Positions 6,647 through 13,338 are shown, counted from the first letter of the stretch. The stretch is DNA of 20,305 bases from a bacterium (GCA_028819945.1 JAPPKQ010000087.1:1-20305), one strand, 5' to 3'. Numbers and translations are program-made. Notes: a model not told the origin generated them from the sequence alone.

Positions 6647-7287
6647 GGCGTCGGCTGCGTGGAGGCCGTGGACTCGGCCGAGAGTTGGGCGGCCACCCAT
6701 TCACCGACGGGGTCGTCGCCGCCGGCCAGATGCCAGGCGTAGTGGGCATGCAGGCACTTGACTCCCCGGCGGGTGCCGCCGACTCCGCCCGCCGGCCGTG
6801 GCCCGCCGTGATCGGACGGCAGCGCCGCATCCCGCTCGTCGGCGTAGCGGGCATGGGCACTCGCCAGAGCACCGGGGTCGACAGTGGCCTCGGCCTGCCG
6901 TACCCCGCCCCGGGACTCCAGCCGGCTCACGGCGAGGCAGTCGGCGGTCGACACCAGCCAGTAGCGCGTCGGCATCGGCGTCCCGTCGGCCAGCAGCGGA
7001 TCGTTGCGGATCACCCGCGGGCTGCCGTCGGGATTCCGCACCCACACCCGGAAACCTCCCTGGGGCTGACGCCCGAGCAACTCGGCCACCTCCGCCCAGT
7101 CACGCAGCGAGACGCCGTCGCCGCCGGCGGCCCACGGCTCAGCCCCCAACTCGGGGCCGCCTCGCCCCGGGTCGTCCACACCGGCGCCGCCAGGGGCGCC
7201 GGCCAGAGCCGCCTCGGGACCGGTGAGGCCGGCTGCGTACGCCCAGGCCCGGACGGACGTCCCCCGGATGCCACCAGGCGCCGTCAC
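6643..7287 (-). CDS. DUF501 domain-containing protein
   Basis: The protein has 214 residues. The DUF501 core runs from about residue 60: WAEVAELLGRQPQGGFRVWVRNPDGSPRVIRNDPLLADGTPMPTRYWL, then SRLESRGGVRQAE, and the signature RRGVKCLHAHYAWHLAGGDDPVGEWV. Function is unknown. The gene is conserved beside eno, ftsB and ppx in actinobacteria (Rv1025 of Mycobacterium tuberculosis occupies this position). The GTG at 7287 is supported by GGGGGAA a few bases upstream, but residues 1 to about 58 are Gly/Ala-rich and not typical of the family, so the true start could be nearer the core (for example the GTG at 7179). Its stop overlaps the ppx start. The ftsB gene that normally precedes it is 9.2 kb away here. 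Confidence 0.85.
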   Translation of the reverse strand: MTAPGGIRGTSVRAWAYAAGLTGPEAALAGAPGGAGVDDPGRGGPELGAEPWAAGGDGVSLRDWAEVAELLGRQPQGGFRVWVRNPDGSPRVIRNDPLLADGTPMPTRYWLVSTADCLAVSRLESRGGVRQAEATVDPGALASAHARYADERDAALPSDHGGPRPAGGVGGTRRGVKCLHAHYAWHLAGGDDPVGEWVAAQLSAESTASTQPTP

Positions 7288-7360
7288 GCTTCCCCCGAAC
7301 CTCGCTGCGACCTGGCCGGCCGGGAGTCGTGCTCCGGACGAATCAGCGAGACCAGAGGTC

Positions 7361-8035
7361 CTACGCGGCGCTGCGCCGGCCGGAGAGCGGCTTCAGAACG
7401 AAATCCACCAGCCTCTTGAGGAGGAGTCCCAGAGCGAGCACCGGGGCGATGATCGGCGAGAGGATGCGGAGCCTCTTCGGCACTGCCTGGAGCAGATCCA
7501 CGGCCTCGGGCTCGGCCGCCGCATCGCCCGCATCCGCCGCGCCGTCGCCGGCGTCGCCGGCGGGCTCCTCGCCCGCATCGGCTTCAGCGGACTCGCTGAG
7601 CATCTCCTCGAGGTTGTCCACGAACTGCCCCATCAGCTTGGCGCTCACGTCACCGAGCACGCCGCGCCCGAACTGCGCCACCTTGCCGCTGATCTTGAGA
7701 TCGGTGGTGACCTCCACCTTGGTGCTGGCATCGGAGGCGGCCTCCATCAGAGCCGTGATGTCAGCGGCGGCGTTTCCCGCGCCCCGCGTATCGCGACCCT
7801 CGGCGCGGATCACGATGCGCAGATCGTCCCTGCTCATCTCGACCATCGTGGCCTTGCCGCGGTACTCCGCCGATATGGGGCCCACCTTCACCTTGACCGC
7901 ACCGCGGAACTCGTCCCCCTCGACCTCGTCGAGCCGGGCTCCGGGCAGGCACGGGGCGATCAACTCGGGATTGGTGAGGACCTCCCAGGCCCGATCCACG
8001 CCGACACTCACCTCGAAGTCGCTCTTCAGTTCCAT
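7361..8035 (-). CDS. CoxG-like SRPBCC family protein with C-terminal membrane segment
   Basis: The protein has 224 residues. Residues 1 to about 148 form a CoxG/SRPBCC lipid-binding-like fold: MELKSDFEVSVGVDRAWEVLTNPELIAPCLPGA at the start, then VKVKVGPISAEYRGKATMVE, and a TDLKISGKVAQFGRGVLGDVSAKLMGQF helix, all typical of 'carbon monoxide dehydrogenase subunit G'. A low-complexity Ala/Asp/Glu linker follows. A hydrophobic segment (LSPIIAPVLALGLLLKRLVDFVLKPL) near the C-terminus probably anchors the protein in the membrane. In Oligotropha CoxG helps to recruit CO dehydrogenase to the membrane. The start has a textbook AAGGAGG 8 bases upstream. The gene is at the far end of the inserted cox region, separated from its partners (11119-16379) by three unrelated genes. 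Confidence 0.88.
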   Translation of the reverse strand: MELKSDFEVSVGVDRAWEVLTNPELIAPCLPGARLDEVEGDEFRGAVKVKVGPISAEYRGKATMVEMSRDDLRIVIRAEGRDTRGAGNAAADITALMEAASDASTKVEVTTDLKISGKVAQFGRGVLGDVSAKLMGQFVDNLEEMLSESAEADAGEEPAGDAGDGAADAGDAAAEPEAVDLLQAVPKRLRILSPIIAPVLALGLLLKRLVDFVLKPLSGRRSAA

Positions 8036-8101
8036 GGGTCAGGCCTCCTTGACGTCTTGCCGCGTCCGCCTCGGATCGTCGGCGGCTCGAGGGCAATCTC
8101 T

Positions 8102-8140
8102 GCAACTGCCCGAGTCGTTGCGCAACGTTACCGTCGTTGC
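8102..8140. promoter_or_regulatory. Clustered GCAAC/GTTGC inverted half-sites in the coxG-MBL divergent gap
   Basis: GCAAC (8102-8106), GTTGC (8117-8121), GCAAC (8122-8126) and GTTGC (8136-8140) alternate in orientation. The middle pair forms the 12-bp perfect palindrome CGTTGCGCAACG (8116-8127). They lie in the 238-bp gap between the divergent coxG and MBL genes, 67-105 bases before the coxG start, as an operator for one or both would. Nothing else is recognised in the gap except the two ribosome sites. Confidence 0.4.
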
Positions 8141-8259
8141 CTATTCGCCACAGCCGCCGACCGGAATCCGGAGACGGCCGGCGATAGCGCCTCGGTGTGT
8201 GCGGGCGTCGGGCGGTTAGCCTCGCGCTGGAACGACCCGTCACCTCGGGCGATGGCAGA

Positions 8260-8269
8260 GGAGGTGATC
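8260..8269 (+). promoter_or_regulatory. Exceptionally strong Shine-Dalgarno of the MBL gene
   Basis: GGAGGTGATC is complementary over ten bases to the conserved 3' end of bacterial 16S rRNA (GATCACCTCC). It fixes the ATG at 8274 as the start. Confidence 0.75.
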
Positions 8270-8273
8270 GGCG

Positions 8274-9182
8274 ATGGCTCGCCTCGATCTCGTACATCCG
8301 GCGAACGAGAGCGGTCCCTGGTTCGTGGACACGCGATGCATCCGCTGCGACGCCGCCCGCCACTGGGCGCCCGGGCTGATCGAGGCGGACACCCAGGGGC
8401 TGTCCTTCGTGGCGCGCCAGCCGGAGAGTCCCGCCGAGGAGGCTCAACTCCGGCGGGCGGCCGCGGCCTGCCCGACGCAGTCGATCGGCAGCACCGAGGC
8501 CCGCCGCCCGCCGCAGCCGGCGTTCCCGTTCGAACTCACCCCCGGCGTCCACGCGCTGGGCCACAACGCCCGCTCGTCGTTCGGGGCGCACTCCTACCTC
8601 ACGGTTCGACCCGACGGGAACCTGATGACCGACTCGCCGCGGTTCTCCCGGCAGTTGGCGGAGAGGATCGACGATCTCGGAGGCCTCCGCCATGTGCTGC
8701 TGACCCACCGCGACGACGTCGCCGACGCCGACCGCTGGGCCGACCGGTTCGGGGCCGACGTCTGGATCCACGAGGCCGACGCCGACGCCGCGCCCTACGC
8801 CACGGTCATCCTCGGCGACGAACCCGCGACGATCTCGCCGGGAGTGACCGCCGTCCACGCGCCGGGCCACACCGCGGGGCACGTCGTGTTCCACATCGAC
8901 GACAGGTTGCTGCTCACCGGCGACACGCTGCACTGGAATCACCGGCGCGGCGAATTGGACGTGTTCCCCAGCGTGACCTTCCACTCCTGGGGCGCCCTCG
9001 CGGAAACGATGGACCGCCTCGCCGGAATGCCGGTGGAATGGATCCTCCCCGGCCACGGCATGTGGCACAACGTCGGAGCGACCGCCTGGAGGAGTCAGAT
9101 GGCCCGACTCGGCCCCGCCATGCGTTCAATCGGCCAGGACGCCTGGGCAGAGCGGCCGGACAGCGCGTACGACTGGTACTGA
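8274..9182 (+). CDS. MBL-fold metallo-hydrolase with N-terminal degenerate ferredoxin domain
   Basis: The protein has 302 residues. Residues about 15-75 resemble the single-cluster ferredoxin domain found fused to some MBL proteins: FVDTRCIRCDAARHWAP and a terminal ACPTQSIG. Cys22, Cys25 and Cys66 are present, but the third position of the usual C-x2-C-x2-C is Ala28. Residues about 95-290 form the metallo-beta-lactamase fold. It has the variant metal motif THRDDVADADRW (T144-H145-R-D-D) in place of HxHxDH, then HAPGHTAGHVVFHID (metal-site His199), LLTGDTLHW (Asp217) and WILPGHG. The HRDDVAD form also occurs in related ferredoxin-MBL proteins as I recall them, so the site may still bind metal. 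The substrate is unknown. The gene is divergent from coxG and followed by the methyltransferase in the same direction. Confidence 0.85.
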   Translation: MARLDLVHPANESGPWFVDTRCIRCDAARHWAPGLIEADTQGLSFVARQPESPAEEAQLRRAAAACPTQSIGSTEARRPPQPAFPFELTPGVHALGHNARSSFGAHSYLTVRPDGNLMTDSPRFSRQLAERIDDLGGLRHVLLTHRDDVADADRWADRFGADVWIHEADADAAPYATVILGDEPATISPGVTAVHAPGHTAGHVVFHIDDRLLLTGDTLHWNHRRGELDVFPSVTFHSWGALAETMDRLAGMPVEWILPGHGMWHNVGATAWRSQMARLGPAMRSIGQDAWAERPDSAYDWY

Positions 9183-9240
9183 ACTACCGGTTGCGGATGA
9201 CGCGACAACACGATGCTGCCGTTCAGGATTGACCTCGGCG

Positions 9241-9262
9241 TGTCACAGCACTCTCGTAAGGT
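9241..9262 (+). promoter_or_regulatory. Candidate promoter of the methyltransferase gene, same motif as rmuC
   Basis: TGTCA (9241-9245), then 11 bases, then TAAGGT (9257-9262, form TAnnnT). The predicted transcription start falls at about 9269-9270, where a GTG start codon lies, so a leaderless transcript is possible. The spacing is identical to that of the motif upstream of rmuC, and both share TGTCACA. Confidence 0.4.
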
Positions 9263-9269
9263 GGCCGAC

Positions 9270-10271
9270 GTGGAACGAGTCCAAGTCATGGCCGACGTAG
9301 GGACCATCGATCTGTCGGGTGAGCACAACTGGGTGCTGCACGCGGATAACGCCGACGTGCTCCCGCTGCTGCCCGACGACTCCTTCCGGCTGATCTACAT
9401 CGACCCGCCCTTCAACAGCGGCAAGGTCCAGCGGCGTCAAGAACTGTCGACTGTCCACTCAGAAGACGGAGACCGGGCGGGTTTCGGAGGCAGGCGGTAC
9501 CGAACCGTCTCGCTTGGCGCCACGTCCTACGCCGATGTCTTCGACGACTATCTGGAGTTCATCGGTCCTCGGCTTGAGCACGCGCACCGCCTCCTCGCCC
9601 AGGACGGCACCCTGTATTTCCACATCGACTACCGAGAGGCCCACTACTGCAAGCTCCTACTGGATCAGATCTTCGGCCGCGAGTGCTTCATCAACGAGAT
9701 CATCTGGGCCTACGACTACGGCGGGCGCTCACGCCGCCGCTGGCCGGCGAAACACGACACCATCCTCGTTTACGCCAAGGACGCCGACCGCTACTTCTTC
9801 GACCAGGATGCCATCGAGAGGATCCCGTACATGGCACCGGGGCTCGTGTCTAAGGAGAAGGCCGCGCGCGGAAAGCTGCCGACCGACGTGTGGTGGCACA
9901 CCATCGTGCCAACCAACGGCACGGAGAAAACGGGCTACGCGACGCAGAAACCTGAAGGCATCGTGCGGCGGATCCTCAGCGCCTCCTCGCAGGAGCGGGA
10001 CTGGGTGCTCGACTTCTTCGCCGGATCCGGAACAACTGGCGCCGTCGCACGGCAGATGAACCGTCGATACGTGCTGATCGACAACAACGACGAAGCGATC
10101 TCGGTCATGGCCCGTCGTCTCGGCACCCGCGGCGTCCGATACGGCGACGGACCGTTGCAACCGCTCACCGCGACCGGGTCCGCCGCCCCCGGCGGTCCGG
10201 TTCAGGGGTCGGCCAGTCCGGCGATCTCGGCATTCAATTCGGCGATGTCCTCAGCCCAGGCAGCAAGGTAG
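9270..10271 (+). CDS. Beta-class site-specific DNA methyltransferase (N6-adenine or N4-cytosine)
   Basis: The protein has 333 residues from the GTG at 9270; other in-frame starts are ATG 9213, GTG 9261 and ATG 9288. GTG 9270 is favoured by AAGG 7 bases upstream and by the TAAGGT box. Motif IV DPPFNSG lies near residue 45 and motif I DFFAGSGTTG near residue 248, the beta-class order with the target recognition region between them. LLAQDGTLYFHIDYREAHYCKLLLDQIFG, IIWAYDYGG and KHDTILVYAKD are typical of this family, and TQKPEGIVRRIL forms motif X. S-adenosylmethionine is the methyl donor. No restriction endonuclease is recognised nearby, so it looks like an orphan or regulatory methylase. The last 70 bases overlap the convergent hypothetical gene, and the C-terminal 30 or so residues (Ala/Ser/Pro-rich) are not family-like. 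Confidence 0.9.
   Translation: MERVQVMADVGTIDLSGEHNWVLHADNADVLPLLPDDSFRLIYIDPPFNSGKVQRRQELSTVHSEDGDRAGFGGRRYRTVSLGATSYADVFDDYLEFIGPRLEHAHRLLAQDGTLYFHIDYREAHYCKLLLDQIFGRECFINEIIWAYDYGGRSRRRWPAKHDTILVYAKDADRYFFDQDAIERIPYMAPGLVSKEKAARGKLPTDVWWHTIVPTNGTEKTGYATQKPEGIVRRILSASSQERDWVLDFFAGSGTTGAVARQMNRRYVLIDNNDEAISVMARRLGTRGVRYGDGPLQPLTATGSAAPGGPVQGSASPAISAFNSAMSSAQAAR
10173..10201 (-). terminator. GC-rich hairpin directly after the hypothetical gene stop
   Basis: ACCGG (10173-10177) pairs with CCGGT (10197-10201), and CCGCC (10180-10184) pairs with GGCGG (10191-10195), with a small internal loop. It begins at the base after the TGA of the - strand hypothetical gene and lies inside the 3' end of the methyltransferase coding region. 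No T run follows. Confidence 0.4.
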
Positions 10272-10882
10272 CGATCCTCAGTGCCCGCATGCAGGGCGGT
10301 AGCGAATCCGAGCCGGGACTGTATGTCCCGCAGCACTTCCCGCGTCACCACGACGCCGGAGTTCTTCTGGCGGTTCTCGACGGGAATGAGGACAGCCGGT
10401 CTGCCTTCGTGGACCGCTGAGTAATCGATCGCAACGAGCTTCGAGTAGTCCCAGGTGCGTGTCTGGCGCGATCCGGCGAACATGCACCGAAGAGTGGTGA
10501 CAGTGAACGTCCCCACATCAATCTCTTTCAGTTCCTCGGGTTGGCGCTCGATCTTGCCGCCGTGCACCCCCGGCCGCAGGTAGACGCCCTTGGCGACGCG
10601 TACCGTTGCTCCCATGCTCTTGCCGCGGTACCGCGCACCGGCAGAGCGGGTCTCGATCAACACCAAGTCGTGGACTACCAGCAGCACTTCCTCCCCGCGC
10701 TTGGTGACGAAGCCCACATCGAACTCGTCCGCGATGTCCTGGTGTTTGCTCAGCAGTTCGTACTCGTGCGCCAGCCAGTTGCGCCGGGCCTCCAGGCCGG
10801 CGCGTTCGGCAGCCCGCCGACGCGCCTCACGCCGAGACTTGCGAGCCTCTCTTGCCTCGCTGCTGAAGTATTCGAAGACCAT
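10202..10882 (-). CDS. Hypothetical protein, coiled-coil N-terminus and possible PH-like domain
   Basis: I do not recognise a named family. The 226-residue protein starts at ATG 10882, set by GGAAGGAG 7 bases upstream; an in-frame start at 10912 would add ten residues. Residues about 5-40 are a strongly basic/acidic helix (EAREARKSRREARRRAAERAG) that could form a coiled coil or bind nucleic acid. A mixed alpha/beta region follows with VGFVTKRGEEVLLVVHDLVLIE and GATVRVAKGVYLRPG. The segment DVGTFTVTTLRCMFAGSRQTRTWDYSKLVAIDY resembles the 'G-x-hydrophobic-x-T-x-x-R-hydrophobic-x-F-x-G' strand pattern of bacterial PH-like domains, but this is a pattern impression only. There is no signal peptide or membrane segment. 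It is convergent with, and overlaps by 70 bp, the methyltransferase gene, and is followed by a hairpin. Confidence 0.7.
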   Translation of the reverse strand: MVFEYFSSEAREARKSRREARRRAAERAGLEARRNWLAHEYELLSKHQDIADEFDVGFVTKRGEEVLLVVHDLVLIETRSAGARYRGKSMGATVRVAKGVYLRPGVHGGKIERQPEELKEIDVGTFTVTTLRCMFAGSRQTRTWDYSKLVAIDYSAVHEGRPAVLIPVENRQKNSGVVVTREVLRDIQSRLGFATALHAGTEDRYLAAWAEDIAELNAEIAGLADP

Positions 10883-11118
10883 CGCGACTCCTTCCGCTCC
10901 GGGCCTGTCCACCTCGGCCGGCGCCGACGTTGTCCATTCGCAGCACGCGCGCCGGCGGACGGCTTGGCTTCGACAATTCGGTTTCCACTAGAGAGTCTGC
11001 CCGACGGGTGCGACACAGTAGCGACGGCCGCGAACATACCGGTCTCGCGAAGGCGGGCGCCCGCGCCGCGTAGGTGGACGGGCAGGCAGGCGTACCGGCT
11101 CAGCCGCTGCCGCGGCGG
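10883..11118. other. Gene-free stretch between the hypothetical gene and mobA-like gene
   Basis: These 236 bases hold the upstream region of the hypothetical gene and the end of the mobA-like transcript. Apart from the ribosome site GGAAGGAG (- strand, near 10890-10897) I see no clear promoter, repeat or RNA gene. A TACTGT box on the - strand (11018-11013) is a possible -10 without a recognisable -35. Confidence 0.3.
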
Positions 11119-11694
11119 TCAGCGACTGCGGCGGCGGAGGTCCGCGACGGTGTCGATGTCGGTGGGGTCGCCGGGGCAGCGCACCTCGCGGACCATCTCG
11201 GGGTGGCGGCGCATGAGCTGTCGGGCGCCCTCGTCGCCGTCGAGTGGGAGCAGCGGCCACACTGCGGCGTCGAGCTTCACCGGCGGGCGCCGGCGGGCGC
11301 CGTAGACGGCGGTGACGATGGGGCCGGGCGCCGCGGCGACGCGCTGCCAGGCCTCGGCGCCCACCAGGGGCTGGTCGGCGACGCCCACCACGACGGCCGC
11401 GTGACCGTCCAGCTCGGCGGTGCGCACGCCGGCTTGCAGCGACCAGGCCTGGCCGCGCTGCCACTCGTGGTTCATCACGATGGTCACCTCCGGCGGCAGC
11501 AGGTCGCTGAGATCCTCGGCTCCGAGCACTACGTAGACGGCGGCAAGAGCAGCCTCGAGGGCGCCGTCGGTGGCCCAGCGCACCAGCGGGCGGCCCCGGA
11601 ACTCGGCGCGCAGCTTGTGGACGGGGCCGGCGAACCGCGAGCCCTCGCCCGCGGCCAGCACGACGCCGGCGATCCCGCCGCGACGATCAGCCAT
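11119..11694 (-). CDS. MobA/MocA-like nucleotidyltransferase (molybdenum cofactor maturation)
   Basis: The protein has 191 residues and is an NTP-transferase of the MobA/MocA class. The N-terminal signature GVVLAAGEGSRFAGPVHKLRAEFRGRPLVRW contains the LAAG-x3-R loop (residues 13-20) and the conserved Lys. Two further motifs follow: NHEWQRGQAWSLQAGV, and VGVADQPLVGAEAW, whose Asp supplies the metal ligand. ARRRPPVKLDAAVWPLLPLDGDEGARQL and a final DPTDIDTVADL are typical of the MocA group. Members add CMP (MocA) or GMP (MobA) to molybdopterin cofactor. Its place at the end of a coxS-coxM-coxD-coxE-xdhC operon suggests it makes the cytosine dinucleotide form used by CO/xanthine-dehydrogenase-like enzymes. 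The ATG at 11694 has CGGAG upstream, and 22 bases separate it from xdhC. Confidence 0.85.
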   Translation of the reverse strand: MADRRGGIAGVVLAAGEGSRFAGPVHKLRAEFRGRPLVRWATDGALEAALAAVYVVLGAEDLSDLLPPEVTIVMNHEWQRGQAWSLQAGVRTAELDGHAAVVVGVADQPLVGAEAWQRVAAAPGPIVTAVYGARRRPPVKLDAAVWPLLPLDGDEGARQLMRRHPEMVREVRCPGDPTDIDTVADLRRRSR

Positions 11695-11716
11695 CGCTGG
11701 GACTCCGGCCGGACGC

Positions 11717-12514
11717 TCAGCGATGGATGGGGCCCTCGCTGTCCCGCAGCGACGGCGCCGACCGGCCGGCACGGACCGCGATGATCTCCGCCACGACCGA
11801 GACCGCCGTCTCCTCGGGTGTGCGCCCGCCGATGTCCAGACCGATCGGGGCCATGAGCCTGGCCAGCCCATCCTCGTCGACCCCCACCTCGCGGAGGCGC
11901 TCGACCCGCTTGGCGTGGGTGCGACGGCTGCCCATCACCCCGATGTAGCCCACGTCGGTCTGCAGGGCGCGCACCACCGCCGGCACGTCGAACTTGGTGT
12001 CGTGGGTGAGGATGCACACGGCATCGACGGGTCGCAGCCTGCCTTCGTAGGCGTCGAAGACGCTGTCGGGCCACTCGACCCTGATCTCGTCGGCCATCGG
12101 GAAGCGCTTGGGCGTGGCGAACACCTTGCGGGCGTCGCACACCACCACCTTGTAGCCCAGCACCTTCGCCACCCTCGCCAGAGCGGCGGTGAAGTCGACC
12201 GCTCCGAAGATCAGCATCCTGGGCTGGGGGGCGAAGGACTCCACGAACAGCGTGAGGTCCTCCATCCGCTGCTCGCCGCCGGCGCCGTAGTGGCGGACGC
12301 AGGTCTGGCCCAGTTCCAGCTCGCCGAGCACGTCGCGGGCCGCCACATCGTCGAGTTCGAGGCTGCCGAGGGTTCCGAGCACCTCCATCCCGGGGCGGAC
12401 CAGCAGGCGCGCCCCCTTGCCGACCCCCTCGATGATCGTGGCCAGCGCGACCGGCTCGTCGGCCCGCAGCGCCTCCGCCAGGGCCTCGTAGAGCGGCGCC
12501 TCCCCGGCAGCCAC
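11717..12514 (-). CDS. xdhC: XdhC/CoxF family molybdenum-enzyme maturation protein
   Basis: The protein has 265 residues. Residues 1 to about 95 are an XdhC/CoxI-type N-terminal part (EPVALATIIEGVGKGARLLV, EVLGTLGSLELDDVAARDVL). The Rossmann-type XdhC C-terminal domain follows: MLIFGAVDFTAALARVAKVLGYKVVVCDAR near residue 100, FPMADEIRVEWP, AVCILTHDTKFDVPAVVRAL, YIGVMGSRRTHAKRVERL and the end motif APIGLDIGGRTPEETAVSVVAEIIA. XdhC proteins bind the molybdenum cofactor, promote its sulfuration and hand it to the large subunit of xanthine/CO dehydrogenase-family enzymes. The start is GTG 12514, 7 bases after the stop of the short XdhC gene, with AGGGA as ribosome site. Its presence implies a client large subunit, which is not in this window. 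Confidence 0.92.
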   Translation of the reverse strand: MAAGEAPLYEALAEALRADEPVALATIIEGVGKGARLLVRPGMEVLGTLGSLELDDVAARDVLGELELGQTCVRHYGAGGEQRMEDLTLFVESFAPQPRMLIFGAVDFTAALARVAKVLGYKVVVCDARKVFATPKRFPMADEIRVEWPDSVFDAYEGRLRPVDAVCILTHDTKFDVPAVVRALQTDVGYIGVMGSRRTHAKRVERLREVGVDEDGLARLMAPIGLDIGGRTPEETAVSVVAEIIAVRAGRSAPSLRDSEGPIHR

Positions 12515-12521
12515 GCCGTCC

Positions 12522-12836
12522 CTACCAGTCCAGCGGCTCGACGAAGAGGTGGATCGTGCCGCCGCAGGTGAGGCCCACGGCGAACGCCTCGTCGTCGCTG
12601 TAGCCGAAGCTCACCATGCGCCGGTCGCCGGCCTCGAGCACCTCCAGCGCCTCGGCCACCACCGCGCCCTCCACGCAACCGCCCGACACCGAGCCCGACA
12701 CCTCGCCGTGCTCGTTCACCGCCATGGCGGCGCCGGGGTCCCGCGGGCCCGACCCGTCGAGATCGGTGACGCGGGCCACCGCCACACGCAGACCGTCCGC
12801 GCGCCAGCGGTCGATGTCGTCCAGCAACTCCTGCAT
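12522..12836 (-). CDS. Short XdhC/CoxI N-terminal-domain protein
   Basis: The protein has 104 residues and corresponds to the XdhC_CoxI N-terminal domain alone. ARVTDLDGSGPRDPGAAMAVNEHGEVSGSVSGGCVEGAVV contains the family's G-S-x-P...GA-x-M and GSVSGGCVEG motifs with the conserved Cys. The tail GYSDDEAFAVGLTCGGTIHLFVEPL is also characteristic. It is the first of two XdhC-type genes in the operon, a split arrangement I recall from actinobacterial cox clusters. The pair probably works together in molybdenum-cofactor delivery. The ATG at 12836 has GGGGAGG at 5-base spacing. Upstream lies the 14-bp tandem repeat that separates it from the broken coxE. Confidence 0.87.
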   Translation of the reverse strand: MQELLDDIDRWRADGLRVAVARVTDLDGSGPRDPGAAMAVNEHGEVSGSVSGGCVEGAVVAEALEVLEAGDRRMVSFGYSDDEAFAVGLTCGGTIHLFVEPLDW

Positions 12837-12910
12837 CGGAACCTCCCCGAGGGCTGAAGGCGGCTGTGCTCACCGAAGCGTAGGCCGAGAGCGGGACTCC
12901 GACCCCCCTT

Positions 12911-12980
12911 TCGAGGGAGCTCTCTCGGGGCAGCTCTTTCGGGGCAGCTCTTTCGGGGCAGCTCTTTGGAGGCAGCTCTC
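12911..12980. repeat. 14-bp tandem repeat, five units, at the 3' end of coxE
   Basis: There are five adjacent 14-bp units at 12911-12924, 12925-12938, 12939-12952, 12953-12966 and 12967-12980. The three middle units are identical (TCGGGGCAGCTCTT); the two outer ones are diverged (TCGAGGGAGCTCTC and TGGAGGCAGCTCTC). The last unit runs into the coxE stop codon (12981-12979). The repeat fills much of the 142-bp gap before the short xdhC gene, and each unit contains AGCTCT on the + strand. Confidence 0.9.
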
Positions 12981-13338
12981 AGGCGGCGACCCTGCCGGCC
13001 AGTTCTTCCAGCGATGCCAGCGAGTGGCCCTCCACGAACTCGTCCACGAACGGCAGCGCTGCCGCCATCCCCTGGGCGAGGGGGGCGTAGCCGGGCGTGG
13101 ACTTGAGGGGGTTGACCCAGATGATCCTGTGCGCCACCCGGCCGAGGCGGCCCATGCTCTCGGCCATGACCGCCGGCGCCCCCCGATCCCACCCGTCGGA
13201 GAGGATCACGACGACGGCGCCCCGGGCCATTCCCCGCACCCCCCACAAATCGCAGAACACGCCGATCGACTCGCCCAGGCGGGTGCCGCCGGACCAGTCC
13301 TCGACCACACCGGCGGGACGGTCGAAGGCGGCGTGGGG
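12979..13338 (-). pseudogene. coxE: CoxE VWA protein, C-terminal part beyond the in-frame stop
   Basis: This stretch continues the coxE frame after the TAA at 13341-13339. It reads PHAAFDRPAGVVEDWSGGTRLGES, then RGAVVVILSDGWDRGAP, IIWVNPLKSTPGYAPLAQGM and a final helix SLASLEELAGRVAA. It supplies the Thr (GGT) and Asp (LSDGWD) elements of the VWA MIDAS site and the family-typical 'W-x-NP' C-terminal motif, so it belongs to the preceding ORF. A GTG at 13308 could restart translation and give 109 residues, but no ribosome site precedes it. Such a fragment would lack the DxSxS motif. It would be functional only by read-through, re-initiation and fragment assembly, or if the stop is a sequencing error. 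Confidence 0.8.

Noticed and set aside
5034..6872. One 612-codon frame that includes the acetyltransferase, suggesting a fusion protein
   Set aside because: Only the last 214 codons encode a recognisable domain. The upstream part is out of frame with ppx and DUF501, and a clear ATGA start with GGGAGG lies at 5678.
12911..12980. CRISPR array
   Set aside because: The units are 14 bp, head-to-tail and without spacers, so this is a minisatellite.
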